DNA of 64,000 nt, from the NCBI GenBank assembly GCA_021464245.1, contig JADCRB010000036.1, forward strand, positions 3,477,947 through 3,541,946, read 5' to 3'. Both the position numbers and the translations under genes were made by a program. Source of the DNA: Carallia brachiata (Eukaryota; Streptophyta; Magnoliopsida; Malpighiales; Rhizophoraceae). The first letter of the stretch is position 1. Every line of letters starts with the position of its first letter. The notes under the pieces were generated by a model. That model was not told the DNA's origin and did not search any database. It saw nothing but the letters and a program-made list of their open reading frames with translations. Below are positions 62,500-64,000 of the stretch, one piece after another.

Positions 62500-64000
62500 A
62501 AAGAAAATTTACGTGGGGTCGATCTCCGTAGATCCTCCGATTAGTGTTCCTTTTTTGACTCTGTCAAGGGCTGCACGAGCTTGATCTTGACAGAAATAAA
62601 TTCCACGACTTTTTCTTGAACTGGGTAGACTGAAACCAGATCTGATTTGGACGTTTTGACTACGGTTAAGGACCGTAGAGACCAGATTTGAGCTGATCTG
62701 GCTTAATTTCATCGAGGGTCGAAGGGACTTGTTCTCGGATGAACTGCCTGGATTTTGCTGAGGGCCGTATGAGGCTTAATCCCAGCCGGATTTGTAGTAA
62801 TTTGATATTTTTAGATCTATATTCTCAGAAATTCAGATCTAGGGCGATCCGAGAATATAAACCTAAAAATAACTTTGAAAATGGAAACAGCAAATTTTTT
62901 GGGGCTTACCCCTGAAATATCTCTCAAAAAGGAGTTAGGAGAGTATACTGCAGAGTAACAGCACGTAAGAAAAGGAGAAATTTTCTTGAGAGATTTTCAA
63001 AATTTTCTTTTTCTCTCAAATTCTCTGGATTTTTCTGTTTACAGATTTGCTGAATGTGTTTTGAACTGGGGGGTAGGGGCCTATTTATAAGGCTTTCTTT
63101 CGTTGTGAGAAATGTAATTTCAACAGCTCCTGTGCGCCTTTTCTGTGATTGGCTCCTCCCTTCTCTGGAGATTTTGAGCCTATTTATAGGCTAGGAGAAG
63201 GCACTGTACCACCAACTTTTCGTTGATTTTTTTTTTTCTTCTTCTGCCTAACTTTGATTTTTTTTTTCTTTTTTTTTTTTTTCAACTTCTAGAAGCTGAC
63301 ATTTGATTTTTCTTTCCTCTTTTTTTTTTTCTTCATCTGCCTAACTTTGATTTTTTTTTTTCTTTTTCAACTTCTAGAAGCTGACATTTGAGTTTTCTTT
63401 CCTTTTTTTTTTTTTTTTTCATCTGCCGAACTTTGATTTTTTTTTTTTGTCTTTTACAAATGCCCCCACTTCAAGGGTCGGTAAGGAAGAACTTTGCAGA
63501 CGTGATCCGCACCGAGTCTTGAAGTCCAGTTTGAAATTTGGAAACGTCCTGATGAACATTGAATCTTGGAGTCTTCTATCTTTGAATATGTCTGCTGTTG
63601 TTGGATCGCAATAGGAATCCGATACGATCTTGAGAAAGTTAGCACCCCAGCCAATATAAAAATTGATATTCTGGCTCCAGGTGCATTCGAGCTTCCATAG
63701 CCCGCAAAGGATTTTTATATCTCTTAAAGTTCCAGAGCTCTGGTGAGGATGATCCGGTAGGCAAAGAACTTGAACCTCCCCAAGAGGAAGGCCCAGCACT
63801 TGGAACTTTAAGACCTGCGCACAGAGAGACTGACTGTAGTGATATTTCCAAGTCTGCTTCGACGTAAGGAGAGTAGTTGGAACTTCCCTATACGTCGCCG
63901 CATCCAAAGAAAGATTAGGATGATTGCAGCGTCTCATCCCTCTGTGGTAGTGTGAACTAAGGAGAGTAGTTGGAACTCCATGACACCGATGGCGTTAGGG
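62500..64000 (-). mobile_element. LTR- or pararetrovirus-like promoter and leader fragment (tentative)
   Basis: On the - strand this region looks like a promoter followed by a transcribed leader. It has two TATA-like elements, gcctataaatagg (about 63179-63191) and ccttataaatagg (about 63080-63092), a ccaatca box between them, and then an A-rich leader. After it comes a 67-codon open frame (62712-62509, start MKLSQISS, contains CQDQARAALDRVKKGTLIGG). The upstream part holds a 17-bp direct repeat (ggagagtagttggaact, about 63869 and 63961), and gtgatatttcc with a nearby gacgtaagg recalls activation elements of plant pararetrovirus promoters. No reverse transcriptase, capsid or protease motif is inside the window, so an LTR retrotransposon, an endogenous pararetrovirus or an ordinary gene's 5' end all remain possible. 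Confidence 0.35.
63225..63450. repeat. Tandem repeat of about 85 bp, 2.5 copies
   Basis: The unit contains tctgcctaactttgatttt, a long T run, caacttctagaagctgacat, then tttgatttttctttcc. The marker actttgattt recurs at about 63251, 63345 and 63430; agaagctgac occurs at about 63291 and 63376. It lies upstream of the two TATA-like elements on the - strand. Confidence 0.85.

Noticed and set aside
63419..63937. 172-codon - frame as a protein-coding gene
   Set aside because: The C-terminal part runs through the T-rich tandem repeats (Lys runs), there is no recognised domain, and the initiating part overlaps a duplicated regulatory-looking motif.
1..64000. CRISPR arrays, bacterial operons, rRNA or organelle DNA
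   Set aside because: Repeats present are tandem or inverted transposon-type, genes are intron-split nuclear genes, and no rRNA, plastid or mitochondrial gene sequence was recognised.

Overview
This is a window of plant nuclear DNA, from a eudicot judging by the gene set, the short AT-rich introns and the very AT-rich spacers. Three genes encode chloroplast or cell-wall proteins that are plant-specific. I cannot name the species.

Layout. (1) 1-8.3 kb: AT-rich flank, a hAT-like MITE (2046-2562) and a plastid dicarboxylate (glutamate/malate) translocator of the DiT2 type on the + strand. (2) 8.3-17.4 kb: a 20-exon MCM9 gene (MCM8/9-type helicase) on the - strand, with a MULE-type MITE just upstream. 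(3) 18.7-22.5 kb: the single-exon SF3B1 spliceosome gene (-). (4) 25.7-27.8 kb: a four-exon 14-3-3 gene (-). (5) 29.6-33.0 kb: an eleven-exon UbiA-family prenyltransferase matching ABC4/MenA (phylloquinone synthesis, plastid) (-). (6) 33-38.3 kb: an AT-rich spacer with a 194-bp tandem repeat and a 1.26-kb Pack-MULE carrying a BTB/POZ gene fragment. (7) 38.3-44.0 kb: an intact eight-exon half-size ABCG transporter (+), whose TATA box directly abuts the Pack-MULE. (8) 45.7-49.2 kb: a six-exon nuclear poly(A)-binding protein (PABN) gene (+). (9) 49.2-64 kb: mostly AT-rich spacer with one intact intronless EXORDIUM-like gene (-, 53.5-54.4 kb), a decayed second EXORDIUM end, pyrimidine-rich tandem arrays, MITE/SINE-like pieces, and an LTR- or pararetrovirus-like promoter/leader fragment at the right edge.

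The genes are independent eukaryotic transcription units, mostly housekeeping; there is no operon-like logic. The strongest cross-cutting signal is that five otherwise well-conserved genes between 3 and 33 kb (DiT2, MCM9, SF3B1, 14-3-3, ABC4) each carry one or more frame breaks, and nearly all are explained by one missing base. The three genes beyond 38 kb are clean. This looks more like residual assembly error than pseudogenisation, and any annotation pipeline will mis-model these genes. The most interesting biological object is the Pack-MULE that has become the proximal promoter of the ABCG gene.
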